A stretch of 10,947 nt of DNA from Zavarzinia sp. (GTDB lineage Bacteria > Pseudomonadota > Alphaproteobacteria > Zavarziniales > Zavarziniaceae). The translations under genes were made by a program, and so were the position numbers. The notes below the pieces were generated by a model. The model was not told the DNA's origin. It did no database searches and saw nothing but the letters and a program-made list of their open reading frames with translations. Positions 1 to 6,576 of the stretch are shown piece after piece; the stretch's first letter is position 1, and the number at the start of each line of letters is the position of its first letter. The stretch covers positions 1-10,947 of the forward strand of contig JAQVKV010000029.1 of assembly GCA_028694545.1 (NCBI GenBank). Direction: 5' to 3'.

Positions 1-2
1 GA

Positions 3-21
3 CGCTTCCCTTGCGGAAGCG
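3..21. repeat. Short perfect inverted repeat upstream of rimO
   Basis: Seven-base arms CGCTTCC (3-9) and GGAAGCG (15-21) flank a 5-base spacer. No T-run follows on the plus strand, so a classical intrinsic terminator is not supported. It could be the end of an upstream transcript or a leader hairpin for rimO, but the window edge cuts off the context. Confidence 0.3.
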
Positions 22-69
22 ATCGGAGCAGCCGATAAAGACGCATCATCCGTTTCCGAGAAGAAGACA

Positions 70-1398
70 ATGTCGAAATCCGCTGCGGCCCCGAAAGTCG
101 GCCTCGTTTCGCTGGGCTGTCCGAAGGCACTGGTCGATTCCGAGCGCATCGTTACCCAGCTGAAGGCCGAGGGCTATGAGATCAGCCCGGACTACGCCGG
201 GGCGGATGTGGTCGTGGTCAATACCTGCGGCTTTCTTGATTCGGCGCGGGCGGAATCGCTGGAGGCGATCGGCGAGGCGCTGAACGAGAACGGCAAGGTG
301 ATTGTCACCGGCTGCCTCGGGGCGACGCCGGACCTGATCCTCGAACAATATCCGAGCGTGCTGGCGGTCACCGGGCCGCATCGCTACGAGCAGGTGATGA
401 CGGCGGTGCACGAAGTGGTGCCGCCGCGCCACGATCCCTTCGTCGACCTGGTGCCGGCCGCCGGCGTCAAGCTGACTCCGCGCCATTATGCCTATCTGAA
501 GATTTCGGAAGGCTGTAATCACCGCTGTTCCTTCTGCATCATCCCGCACCTGCGCGGCGATCTCGTCTCGCGGCCCGTCGACGAGGTCCTGCGCGAGGCG
601 GAGGCGCTGGTGAACGGCGGCGTGCGCGAATTGCTGGTGATCAGTCAGGACACGTCGGCCTATGGCGTCGACCTGCGCCACAAGGGCGCTGAATGGCGCG
701 GGCGCGAGCGGCGCGCCCATATGACCGATCTGGCCGAGGGGCTGGGCGAGCTGGGCGCCTGGGTGCGGCTGCATTATGTCTATCCCTATCCCCATGTCGA
801 CGACGTCATCCCCCTGATGGCCGAAGGCAAGGTGCTGCCCTATCTCGACATCCCGTTCCAGCACGCTTCGCCCCGGGTGCTGAAGGCGATGCGCCGCCCC
901 GGCAATCAGGAGAAGGTGCTGAACCGCCTGTCGGCGTGGCGCCGCGACGTGCCCGAGATCGCTATCCGCTCCACCTTCATCGTCGGCTTTCCCGGCGAGA
1001 CCGATGAGGATTTCGAGGAACTCCTGGCATTCCTGGGAGAGGCGCGCCTCGATCGCGTCGGCTGCTTCCGCTACGAGGCGGTGGAGGGCGCGCCGGCGAA
1101 CGACCTGCCGGACGCCGTGCCGGAGGCGGTGAAGGAAGAGCGCTGGCACCGCTTCATGGCGGTCCAGCAGGAAATCTCCATGGCCAAGCTCGACGAGAAG
1201 ATCGGGCGCCGCATGACCGTGATCGTCGACGAGATCGACGACGAGGACGGCGCCATCTGCCGCTCCTACGCCGATGCGCCCGAGATCGACGGCAATGTCC
1301 TCATCGAGGAGCCGGCACGCCGTCTGCGTCCTGGCGAGATTGTCGAGGTCGAGATCGCGGAAGCAGGCGAATACGACCTCTGGGGCCGCATGGTCTGA
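70..1398 (+). CDS. rimO: Ribosomal protein S12 (aspartate C3) methylthiotransferase RimO
   Basis: RimO is a cytosolic radical-SAM enzyme that adds a methylthio group to a conserved aspartate of ribosomal protein S12, using two [4Fe-4S] clusters and S-adenosylmethionine. The 442-residue product has the three family domains in order. The N-terminal methylthiotransferase domain holds the auxiliary-cluster cysteines C17 ([12 protein letters not shown]), C53 (NTCGF) and C82 (TGCLG). The radical-SAM core carries CxxxCxxC at C149/C153/C156 ([16 protein letters not shown]) and later [12 protein letters not shown] at about 300-311. A C-terminal TRAM domain spans about 378-442. The text around [12 protein letters not shown] and [10 protein letters not shown] is typical of RimO rather than the tRNA enzyme MiaB. 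The ATG at 70 has a purine-rich GAGAAGAAG just upstream and gives the usual family length. The reading frame stays open to the window edge, but those upstream codons have mixed third positions, so I do not extend it. Confidence 0.97.
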   Translation: MSKSAAAPKVGLVSLGCPKALVDSERIVTQLKAEGYEISPDYAGADVVVVNTCGFLDSARAESLEAIGEALNENGKVIVTGCLGATPDLILEQYPSVLAVTGPHRYEQVMTAVHEVVPPRHDPFVDLVPAAGVKLTPRHYAYLKISEGCNHRCSFCIIPHLRGDLVSRPVDEVLREAEALVNGGVRELLVISQDTSAYGVDLRHKGAEWRGRERRAHMTDLAEGLGELGAWVRLHYVYPYPHVDDVIPLMAEGKVLPYLDIPFQHASPRVLKAMRRPGNQEKVLNRLSAWRRDVPEIAIRSTFIVGFPGETDEDFEELLAFLGEARLDRVGCFRYEAVEGAPANDLPDAVPEAVKEERWHRFMAVQQEISMAKLDEKIGRRMTVIVDEIDDEDGAICRSYADAPEIDGNVLIEEPARRLRPGEIVEVEIAEAGEYDLWGRMV

Positions 1399-1409
1399 CC
1401 CTTTCCCTT

Positions 1410-1435
1410 GCCTGCGCGCGCCTGTACGCGCAGGC
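1410..1435 (+). terminator. Hairpin after rimO, possible weak terminator or mRNA stabiliser
   Basis: A perfect 9-base stem, GCCTGCGCG (1410-1418) with CGCGCAGGC (1427-1435), encloses an 8-base loop and begins 12 bases after the rimO stop. It is very G+C-rich, but only TTGG follows, with no T-tract. It may act as a 3' stabilising hairpin or a partial terminator between rimO and the next gene. Confidence 0.4.
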
Positions 1436-1479
1436 TTGGCCCCAGGCCGGGATCGCGGGACCCGGCAGGGGGAGGGGAT

Positions 1480-2538
1480 ATGGCACGCTTGATTTCCGGG
1501 GGGATTTCGGGGGCGCTCGGCCTTGTCGTCGCGGTGGCGCCGGCCCTGGCGCAGGCGCCCGGGCAATGGTTCGATCCGTCGACGGCGCCGGTCGCGGGAG
1601 ACGCGCCCGAGCCCGAAGTGCATCACGATCGCTGGTCGGGCGACGCCGCCAGCAGCGCTTATGGGGCACCGATCCGGTTCATTTTCGAGCTGCGGCGAGA
1701 ACGTCGTCTCGATCAGGCGGTGGACGTGGACGGCATGATCGCCGCCCTCGATCCGACCGTGGGTATCGGCGCGGTGGATGGCCAATGTCTGGTCGATCGC
1801 TGCTTGCTTGGCGCCGATTTTCCCGAAGGCGGGCATATGGTGATGGAGCTGGACCTGTCCGGGCCGCTGCCGAATGGCCGCTTCACCATGGCACCCGACA
1901 GTTGGTCGGCGCCGGTTTTCGATGGCACGCTGACCTTCACCGGCCCGGGGCCGGCCGTGGTCGATGTCTCGGACGAAGAGGTGACGGAAGCGCTCAACAT
2001 GGCGGGCTTCCCCATCGATCGCTGGAGCGGTGACTGGACTGGTTCCCTCATCGAGTGGCAGGTCTCAGCCGGGCGCCCTGTCACCGGCATGCTGGGACCC
2101 GAGGATTGGGCCGGGCTGTCGGCCGCCGCCAAGGCCGCCACCGAAGTCGCCGGCTGGCGCCGCCTGACGGACGAGGCGGGCGGCTATGCCCTGTTCTATC
2201 CCGCGAAGGTCGCGACCGTGGAGACGGCTTTGCCCGACGGCAGGCGTTTCGCGGCAAGGGACGACAGTCTGGTGATCGAGGTCCGGATGGTGCCCGCCGT
2301 CGACGACGATACTTTCGACGCCCTCTACGATCAGCTCAAGGAAGATACACCCGAGCGTGACGTCCGCTCGGCCAGCCGCATCAACAATGTGATCGACATC
2401 GAGGCGGACGGCGACGCGATGATGGAGCATCTGTCGGTCGTCAACGGCGACCAGCGGCAATGGCGCCTGCTCGTCCGCGTCAAGGGCGAGGAGGCGGATC
2501 CCGCGCCGCTGTCGGTCGTCACGCTCGAACCGCTCTGA
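1480..2538 (+). CDS. Exported protein of unknown function with peptidoglycan-binding-like segment
   Basis: I do not recognise a named family for this 352-residue protein. Residues 1-26 look like a Sec signal peptide: a short positive start (MARLIS), a hydrophobic core, and ALAQA before the likely cut. The mature protein is acidic and should be periplasmic. Residues about 165-215 (EEVTEALNMAGFPIDRW, then IEWQVSAGRPVTGMLGPEDW) resemble the three-helix PG_binding_1 fold in pattern, mainly the 'xxFQ..G.PVTG.L...' ending. This match is by eye and the segment is divergent. The only two cysteines, C103 and C108 (QCLVDRC), could form a disulfide. The motif DRWSGD occurs twice, at 50-55 and 180-185. 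The C-terminal third (about 235-352) looks like a separate alpha/beta domain. The ATG at 1480 is chosen because a purine-rich GGGGGAGGGG lies just upstream and it places the signal peptide at the N terminus. An in-frame TTG at 1408 would bury that peptide. The gene may be co-transcribed with rimO across an 81-base gap. Confidence 0.8.
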   Translation: MARLISGGISGALGLVVAVAPALAQAPGQWFDPSTAPVAGDAPEPEVHHDRWSGDAASSAYGAPIRFIFELRRERRLDQAVDVDGMIAALDPTVGIGAVDGQCLVDRCLLGADFPEGGHMVMELDLSGPLPNGRFTMAPDSWSAPVFDGTLTFTGPGPAVVDVSDEEVTEALNMAGFPIDRWSGDWTGSLIEWQVSAGRPVTGMLGPEDWAGLSAAAKAATEVAGWRRLTDEAGGYALFYPAKVATVETALPDGRRFAARDDSLVIEVRMVPAVDDDTFDALYDQLKEDTPERDVRSASRINNVIDIEADGDAMMEHLSVVNGDQRQWRLLVRVKGEEADPAPLSVVTLEPL

Positions 2539-2542
2539 GGGT

Positions 2543-2562
2543 TTTCCGAGGGGGAACGGAAA
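2543..2562 (+). terminator. Weak stem-loop after the exported-protein gene
   Basis: TTTCCG (2543-2548) pairs with CGGAAA (2557-2562) across an 8-base loop, starting 5 bases after the stop codon. The pyrimidine-rich CCTCTTGCTTC follows. It could be a weak intrinsic terminator. The stem is short and the T-run is broken, so the call is tentative. Confidence 0.3.
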
Positions 2563-2566
2563 CCTC

Positions 2567-2595
2567 TTGCTTCATAAAAATCTAAATGATATTAA
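2567..2595 (+). promoter_or_regulatory. Candidate sigma-70-type promoter for the DUF2061 gene
   Basis: TTGCTT (2567-2572) and TATTAA (2590-2595) are separated by 17 bases and each matches the -35 or -10 consensus at four of six positions. The patch 2566-2620 is strikingly A+T-rich compared with its surroundings. A start site near 2602 would leave about 30 bases of leader before the preferred ATG at 2634. Confidence 0.4.
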
Positions 2596-2606
2596 TTCGC
2601 AATATC
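2587..2606 (+). promoter_or_regulatory. Fur-like palindrome overlapping the candidate -10 box
   Basis: GATATT (2588-2593) and AATATC (2601-2606) form a perfect 6-base inverted repeat around a 7-base centre, giving a 19-base element. Aligned to the classical Fur box (GATAATGATAATCATTATC), 13 of 19 positions agree. In the 7-1-7 view, TGATATT-A-ATTCGCA (2587-2601) agrees at 11 of 14 positions with TGATAAT-n-ATTATCA. The overlap with the -10 would suit repression. Binding by Fur, or by another Fur-family member such as Mur or Irr, is inference. Confidence 0.4.
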
Positions 2607-2633
2607 GTTGATTTGAACGATGCGAGGCGCGAG

Positions 2634-2879
2634 ATGGCACGGGATCTGGCAAAGACGGCGACATTCGCGATGCTGCACTTCGGTGTCGGTTTCGGCGTGA
2701 CCTACGCCTTCACAGGCTCGGTGCAGATCGCGACCGGCGTCGCCCTGGTCGAACCGGCGGTGAACACCGTCGTATTCTTCTTCCACGAGCGGGTCTGGCA
2801 GAAACTGGGGGCGCGTTTTGGCCTGCGCCGGCGCGGCCCCGCTGATACGGCGGTCCTGGGCTGTGGCCACGCCGTGTAG
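2634..2879 (+). CDS. Small DUF2061-type membrane protein
   Basis: The product is 81 residues with two hydrophobic stretches, about 8-26 (TATFAMLHFGVGFGVTYAF) and about 31-51 (QIATGVALVEPAVNTVVFFF). The second is followed by HERVWQKLG. The arrangement 'KT.....H......Y..TG....A...ALVEPAVNT..FF.HE..W' is what I know from DUF2061 proteins, small predicted inner-membrane proteins of unknown function. The ATG at 2634 is preferred over an in-frame ATG at 2586. It has GAGG at 2624-2627, six bases upstream. The stretch 2586-2633 uses codons such as ATA and TTA that are rare here, and it overlaps the promoter-like patch. If 2586 were used, the protein would have 97 residues. The basic tail (LRRR) probably faces the cytoplasm. 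The gene converges with the next one, with a 9-base gap between stop codons. Confidence 0.75.
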   Translation: MARDLAKTATFAMLHFGVGFGVTYAFTGSVQIATGVALVEPAVNTVVFFFHERVWQKLGARFGLRRRGPADTAVLGCGHAV

Positions 2880-2888
2880 CGGGCGGCC

Positions 2889-3647
2889 TCAGACCTGCCG
2901 GCGGGGAGCCCGCAGCAGGAGCCAGAGCGAGCGTATGGCAAGAATGCCGAACAAGCCGAGACCGCCGGCCACGGCGGTCATGAGGTTCAGGTTGCCGCTC
3001 TGGGTCCCGGTCGAGACGGGCTCGACCTCGTCGAAAATATCGTTGACCACCTGAATTTCATCGATGCTGGCGGCGACGATCGCGCCGCTTTCGGCGATGC
3101 GCCGGCCGTCTTCCGCGACATCTCCCGCGCCCGGCTGGGACAGGCCGACTTCGAGCGCGATGCTGCCGATCACCGTCACCCCGGCGACGCCGAGGTGAAG
3201 GCCGGCTCCACCGTGCTCCGCCCGCGCATGTACCAGATAGCCGCTGCCTTCGGCCAACAGGGCTTCGTATTCGAGACCGGCGGCGATCTCGGCGGCGACA
3301 TGCGGCGGATAGCCCTTCTTCATGTCTTCGATGAAGGGGGCTGGCGCATTGACCACCATCGCTTCGCCGCCGGCGAGCAGGGCGCCGATCCGGCCCGTCC
3401 TGTCGAGGCCGGGGCGCAGGCCCCGCCGCCACTGGTCCAGTTCGGCGCAATCGGCGAAACTCAGCACCACCTGCAGACGGGCTTCGTCCCGCGCCGACAG
3501 TCGTTCGATCAGCGCGGCTTCCGCCGGCAGTTCCGGCGAAAGGCGGCAATAGCCGAAGGGCGGCGCCAGTTCGAGCGGCCGGCCCGCGACCACCAGGGTC
3601 TCCGCCCCGGCGACACCGGGGATCGCGACGACGAAGAGCCACGCCAT
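2889..3647 (-). CDS. Unknown exported protein with C-terminal membrane anchor
   Basis: From the ATG at 3647 the product has 252 residues. I recognise no family. It opens with a hydrophobic run ending VAGA, a likely signal-peptide cut before ETLVVAGRPLELAPP. The body of about 200 residues contains two cysteines (C34 in FGYCRL, C67 in FADCAEL) that could pair in the periplasm. One strong hydrophobic helix, about 222-245 (LMTAVAGGLGLFGILAI and on), is followed by the basic tail RAPRRQV, giving a single-pass protein with its body outside the cytoplasm. The start is uncertain. No ribosome site precedes 3647, and the signal peptide would be only 15 residues with no positive n-region. The upstream in-frame codons encode RPWSRLLRGT, an ideal n-region, and are G/C-rich in third positions, so translation probably begins at TTG 3713 (weak GAGAG upstream) or GTG 3725. 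The coordinates here give the minimal ATG version. The gene stands alone, divergent from glcD. Confidence 0.7.
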   Translation of the reverse strand: MAWLFVVAIPGVAGAETLVVAGRPLELAPPFGYCRLSPELPAEAALIERLSARDEARLQVVLSFADCAELDQWRRGLRPGLDRTGRIGALLAGGEAMVVNAPAPFIEDMKKGYPPHVAAEIAAGLEYEALLAEGSGYLVHARAEHGGAGLHLGVAGVTVIGSIALEVGLSQPGAGDVAEDGRRIAESGAIVAASIDEIQVVNDIFDEVEPVSTGTQSGNLNLMTAVAGGLGLFGILAIRSLWLLLRAPRRQV

Positions 3648-3725
3648 CGTGCCGCGGAGCAGGCGGCTCCACGGGCGAGGATCAGGCTGGCATTTCCGGG
3701 CATCGTCGGGCAAGGCGGCTCTCAC

Positions 3726-3875
3726 GTCGGATTCGCGCCTATAGCTGCATAATCCGTCAGCGGCCGCCGCCCGGAATGTCACCAGAATGAATGTATTTGC
3801 GGTGGTGGACGGAATCCGTCGCAGACTTGCAACAGCAGGACGACGTGACATCCTAGGCGGCAGGGAGGATGCCGC
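3726..3875. promoter_or_regulatory. Divergent intergenic region ahead of glcD
   Basis: This stretch separates the glc operon from the minus-strand exported-protein gene and must hold the glc promoter. Visible elements are a CATAAT (3748-3753, one mismatch to TATAAT) without a good -35, and a perfect palindrome GACGGA-A-TCCGTC at 3808-3820. There is also a GAATGT/GAATGAATGT repeat at 3774-3779 and 3785-3794, and the octamer AATCCGTC, which occurs near 3751 and again at 3813. None matches a glycolate regulator site I know (GlcC is a GntR-family activator), and no regulator gene is present in the window. Confidence 0.35.
3862..3868 (+). promoter_or_regulatory. Ribosome binding site of glcD
   Basis: AGGGAGG lies 7 bases before the ATG at 3876 and fixes that start. 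An out-of-frame ATG at 3869 directly after it leads nowhere. Confidence 0.7.
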
Positions 3876-5372
3876 ATGAGTCTGATGATGCCGGCCCCGG
3901 ACAGAACGGTGATCGACGGGCGGGCCGCCCTCCTCGCCGAGTTGCGCCGTCTGCTGCCGGCCGACGCGGTTATCGCCGCCGAGTCGGCGCTCGCCGCCTA
4001 TGAATGCGACGCGCTTACCGCTTATGCCCAGCGTCCGCTGGCGGTCGTGCTGCCACGTACCACGGCGGAGGTCGCGGCCATTCTCGGCACCTGCCGCGCG
4101 CGTGGCGTGCGGGTGGTGCCGCGCGGGGCAGGTACCTCCCTGTCCGGCGGTGCGCTGCCGCTGGCGGACGGCATCGTGCTCTCGCTCGCACGCTTCAACC
4201 GCATCCTCGAGATCGATCTCGAAAATCGCTGCATCGTCGCCCAGCCGGGCGTGACCAACCTCGCCCTGACCCAGGCGGTGGAAGCGGATGGGTTCTTCTA
4301 CGCCCCCGATCCGTCCAGCCAGATCGCATGCACCATCGGCGGCAACGTGGCGGAGAATTCGGGCGGCGTTCACTGTCTGAAATACGGCCTCACCACCCAC
4401 AACCTGCTCGGCCTCGAAATGGTGACGATGGATGGCACCGTTGTCCGCCTCGGTGGCGGCAAGGCGCTCGACGGGCCGGGCTATGACCTGCTCGGTGTCG
4501 TAACGGGGTCGGAGGGCCTGCTCGGCGTCGTCACCGAAGTGACGGTGCGCCTGACGCCGAAGCCGCAGGGCATCGGCGCCTTGCTGGCGGGGTTCGATTC
4601 GGTCGAGGCGGCGGGCGGTGCGGTCGCCGCCGTCATCGCCGCCGGCATCGTGCCCGGCGGGATCGAGATGATGGATAATCTCGCCATCAACGCGGCCGAG
4701 GATTTCTGCGCGCCGGGCTATCCACGGGATGCCGCCGCCCTGCTGATCGTCGAGCTGGACGGGCCGGCGGGCGAGGTCGAGGCGCAGATGGACCGGGTGG
4801 CCGCGATCATGACCCGGCACGGCGCCGCCAGCCTGAAACGTACCCGTGACGAAGCGGAGCGCCTGGGCTTCTGGGCCGGGCGCAAGGCGGCCTTTCCCGC
4901 CGTCGGACGCATCTCGCCCGATTACCTGTGCATGGACGGCACGATCCCGCGCGCGCGCCTGCCGGACGTCCTGAAGCGCATCACCGCGCTCTCGGCGCAC
5001 TACGGGCTTCGCTGCGCCAACGTCTTCCACGCCGGGGACGGCAACTTGCACCCGCTGATCCTCTATGACGCCAACGTAGAGGACGAACTGGCGAAGGCGG
5101 AAGCCTTCGGCGCCGACATCCTGCGCGCCTGCGTCGAGGTCGGCGGCGTGCTCACCGGCGAACACGGCGTCGGCATCGAGAAGCGCGACCTGATGGGCGA
5201 GATGTTCGACGATACGGATCTCGCCGTGCAGCAGCGCCTGAAATGCGCCTTCGATCCGGGCGGCTTGCTCAACCCGGGCAAGGTCTTCCCCGTGCTTCAC
5301 GCCTGCGTCGAGCTGGGCCGCCTGAAGGTTTCAGGTGGCAAGCTGCGCTTTGCCGATCTGCCGAGGTTCTGA
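3876..5372 (+). CDS. glcD: Glycolate oxidase (dehydrogenase) FAD subunit GlcD
   Basis: GlcD is the catalytic flavoprotein of the membrane-associated glycolate dehydrogenase. It oxidises glycolate, and in many bacteria also D-lactate, to the 2-oxo acid and passes electrons to GlcF and on to quinone. The 498-residue product has the usual length. An FAD-binding PCMH-type domain at about 50-230 contains PRGAGTSLSGG (82-92) and CTIGGNVAENSGG (152-164). The FAD-oxidase C-terminal domain at about 235-472 contains HAGDGNLHP (385-393), GEHGVGIEKR (428-437) and the terminal FDPGGLLNPGKVFP. No cysteine-rich Fe-S module is fused, which, with glcE and glcF following, points to the three-subunit GlcDEF type rather than a fused D-lactate dehydrogenase. 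The stop overlaps the glcE start (TGATG at 5370-5374), indicating translational coupling. Confidence 0.95.
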   Translation: MSLMMPAPDRTVIDGRAALLAELRRLLPADAVIAAESALAAYECDALTAYAQRPLAVVLPRTTAEVAAILGTCRARGVRVVPRGAGTSLSGGALPLADGIVLSLARFNRILEIDLENRCIVAQPGVTNLALTQAVEADGFFYAPDPSSQIACTIGGNVAENSGGVHCLKYGLTTHNLLGLEMVTMDGTVVRLGGGKALDGPGYDLLGVVTGSEGLLGVVTEVTVRLTPKPQGIGALLAGFDSVEAAGGAVAAVIAAGIVPGGIEMMDNLAINAAEDFCAPGYPRDAAALLIVELDGPAGEVEAQMDRVAAIMTRHGAASLKRTRDEAERLGFWAGRKAAFPAVGRISPDYLCMDGTIPRARLPDVLKRITALSAHYGLRCANVFHAGDGNLHPLILYDANVEDELAKAEAFGADILRACVEVGGVLTGEHGVGIEKRDLMGEMFDDTDLAVQQRLKCAFDPGGLLNPGKVFPVLHACVELGRLKVSGGKLRFADLPRF

Positions 5373-6574
5373 TGGAACGCCTGGCGCCCCGCACTCTCAC
5401 CGATCTCGCCGGCCTGGTCGCCGACGCGCACGAGCGGGCGCGGCCGCTCCATGTCGTCGGGGCGGGCACCCGCGCGGGGCTCGGCCATGCGGTCGCGGCG
5501 GACGCCGTGCTCGATCTCTCCGCCTTCGCGGGGATCGAGACTTACGAGCCTACCGAACAGGTGATCACGCTTGGCCCGGCGACACCGCTCGCCCTCCTCG
5601 CCGAAGTGCTGGCGGATGCGGGCCAGCGCCTTGCCTTCGATCCGCCCGACACCGGGCCCTTGTTCGGCGAGGCGGCGGGGGCGGGCACCATCGGCGGCGC
5701 GGTCGCGGCAAATCTGTCCGGCCCTGGCCGACCCCGGGCCGGGGCCGCGCGCGACCATCTCCTCGGCGTCGAGGCGGTGAGCGGCCGGGGCGAGATATTC
5801 AAGGCGGGCGGGCGTGTCGTGAAGAATGTAACGGGTTACGACCTGCCCAAGCTGATGGCCGGATCCTTCGGCACGCTGGCCGTCATGACGCGCATGACCC
5901 TGCGCCTCGCGGGGCGGCCGCCGGCGACGGTGACCGCCGCCCTGCTGGACCTCGACGCGGATGAAGCCGGGCGCCTGATGCAGCGGATTGCCGGCAGTGC
6001 GCTGGAACCGGTGGCGATCGCCTATCTGCCGGCGGAGATCGCGGTCCGAGCCCGTCATCCGCTGTCCGCCGCCGCCGTCCTGGTCCGCTTCGAGGGGCCG
6101 GAGACGGCCCTCGCGGAACGCCTGGCGGATCTGCAGCGCCTGATCGGCGGAACCGCTCCGGTCGAGGCCATCGAGGGCCCGGATTCGGACGAGACCTGGG
6201 CCATGATCCGCGACATCGCCGGCCTGCTGCCCGATGGTGGCCGCGCCCTGTGGCGCCTTTCCGTGCCGCCCGCCGCCGGCTGCGCGCTGGCGCGCCGTCT
6301 CGGGCGTGAACTTCCGGGCGTGCATTGGCTCGCCGACTGGGCGGGGGGCCGGCTCTGGCTGTCGCTGCCCGGCGACGCGGACGGTGGCGCCGCCGTGATC
6401 CGGGCGGCGACCAAAACCGTGGGCGGCCATGCCGTGCTGTTCCGCGGTCCCCTGGCGCTGAAGGTGCTGGTGCCCGTGTTCGAGCCGGGGGAGGCGGGGC
6501 TGGCCCTGCTGGAGCAGCGCCTGCGCGCCGCCTTTGATCCGGCGGGCATCCTCAATCCCGGCAAGCTCGGCTGA
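5372..6574 (+). CDS. glcE: Glycolate oxidase FAD-binding subunit GlcE
   Basis: GlcE is the second flavin-domain subunit of glycolate dehydrogenase, required for activity together with GlcD and GlcF. The 400-residue product has one FAD-binding PCMH-type domain with GAGTRAGLG (30-38), GTIGGAVAANLSGPGR (105-120) and the GlcE-typical KAGGRVVKNVTGYDLPKLMA at about 144-163. It ends in FDPAGILNPGKLG, parallel to the end of GlcD. It lacks the histidine-rich HAGDGNLHP motif of GlcD, as expected of the non-catalytic paralogue. The ATG at 5372 overlaps the glcD stop and is served by GAGG at 5363-5366. The frame is open further upstream inside glcD, but that part is only overlap. glcF starts 2 bases after its stop. 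Confidence 0.95.
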   Translation: MERLAPRTLTDLAGLVADAHERARPLHVVGAGTRAGLGHAVAADAVLDLSAFAGIETYEPTEQVITLGPATPLALLAEVLADAGQRLAFDPPDTGPLFGEAAGAGTIGGAVAANLSGPGRPRAGAARDHLLGVEAVSGRGEIFKAGGRVVKNVTGYDLPKLMAGSFGTLAVMTRMTLRLAGRPPATVTAALLDLDADEAGRLMQRIAGSALEPVAIAYLPAEIAVRARHPLSAAAVLVRFEGPETALAERLADLQRLIGGTAPVEAIEGPDSDETWAMIRDIAGLLPDGGRALWRLSVPPAAGCALARRLGRELPGVHWLADWAGGRLWLSLPGDADGGAAVIRAATKTVGGHAVLFRGPLALKVLVPVFEPGEAGLALLEQRLRAAFDPAGILNPGKLG

Positions 6575-6576
6575 TC

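Noticed and set aside
1..69. N-terminal extension of rimO to the window edge, in frame without a stop
   Set aside because: Third positions of these 23 codons are mixed rather than strongly G/C, family members start shortly before the [12 protein letters not shown] motif, and the ATG at 70 has a purine-rich site upstream.
1408..1479. Earlier in-frame TTG start for the exported protein
   Set aside because: It would lie in the hairpin after rimO and put 24 residues before a signal peptide that is already complete from the ATG at 1480 with its purine-rich ribosome site.
46..1836. A long open minus-strand frame opposite rimO and the start of the next gene
   Set aside because: It mirrors confidently identified rimO codons, its translation is rich in R, H, D and G typical of antisense of G+C-rich genes, and it shows no domain. 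It is an overprinting artefact of scarce stop codons.
2586..2633. ATG at 2586 as the start of the DUF2061 protein
   Set aside because: No ribosome site, rare A/T-ending codons, and overlap with the -10 and Fur-like element; the ATG at 2634 has GAGG at a good distance. Not fully excluded.
2877..2910. GCGGGC...GCCCGC arms between the convergent stops as a bidirectional terminator
   Set aside because: The arms are far apart, extend into the minus-strand coding region, and have no T-run on either side; expected by chance in such G+C-rich DNA.
3738..3753. Back-to-back -10-like hexamers CATAAT (plus) and TATAGG (minus) as divergent promoters
   Set aside because: Neither has a recognisable -35 hexamer at 16-18 bases, so a promoter call would be guesswork; they are mentioned only within the intergenic entry.
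3726..5300. Upstream continuation of the minus-strand frame of the exported-protein gene through glcD
   Set aside because: The frame is open but lies opposite glcD and has no recognisable domain; the signal peptide near 3605-3680 marks the true N terminus.
5243..5371. Upstream in-frame extension of glcE inside the end of glcD
   Set aside because: The stretch is the out-of-frame reading of conserved glcD codons; GlcE proteins start near MERL..., and the ATG at 5372 has GAGG and a coupling overlap.
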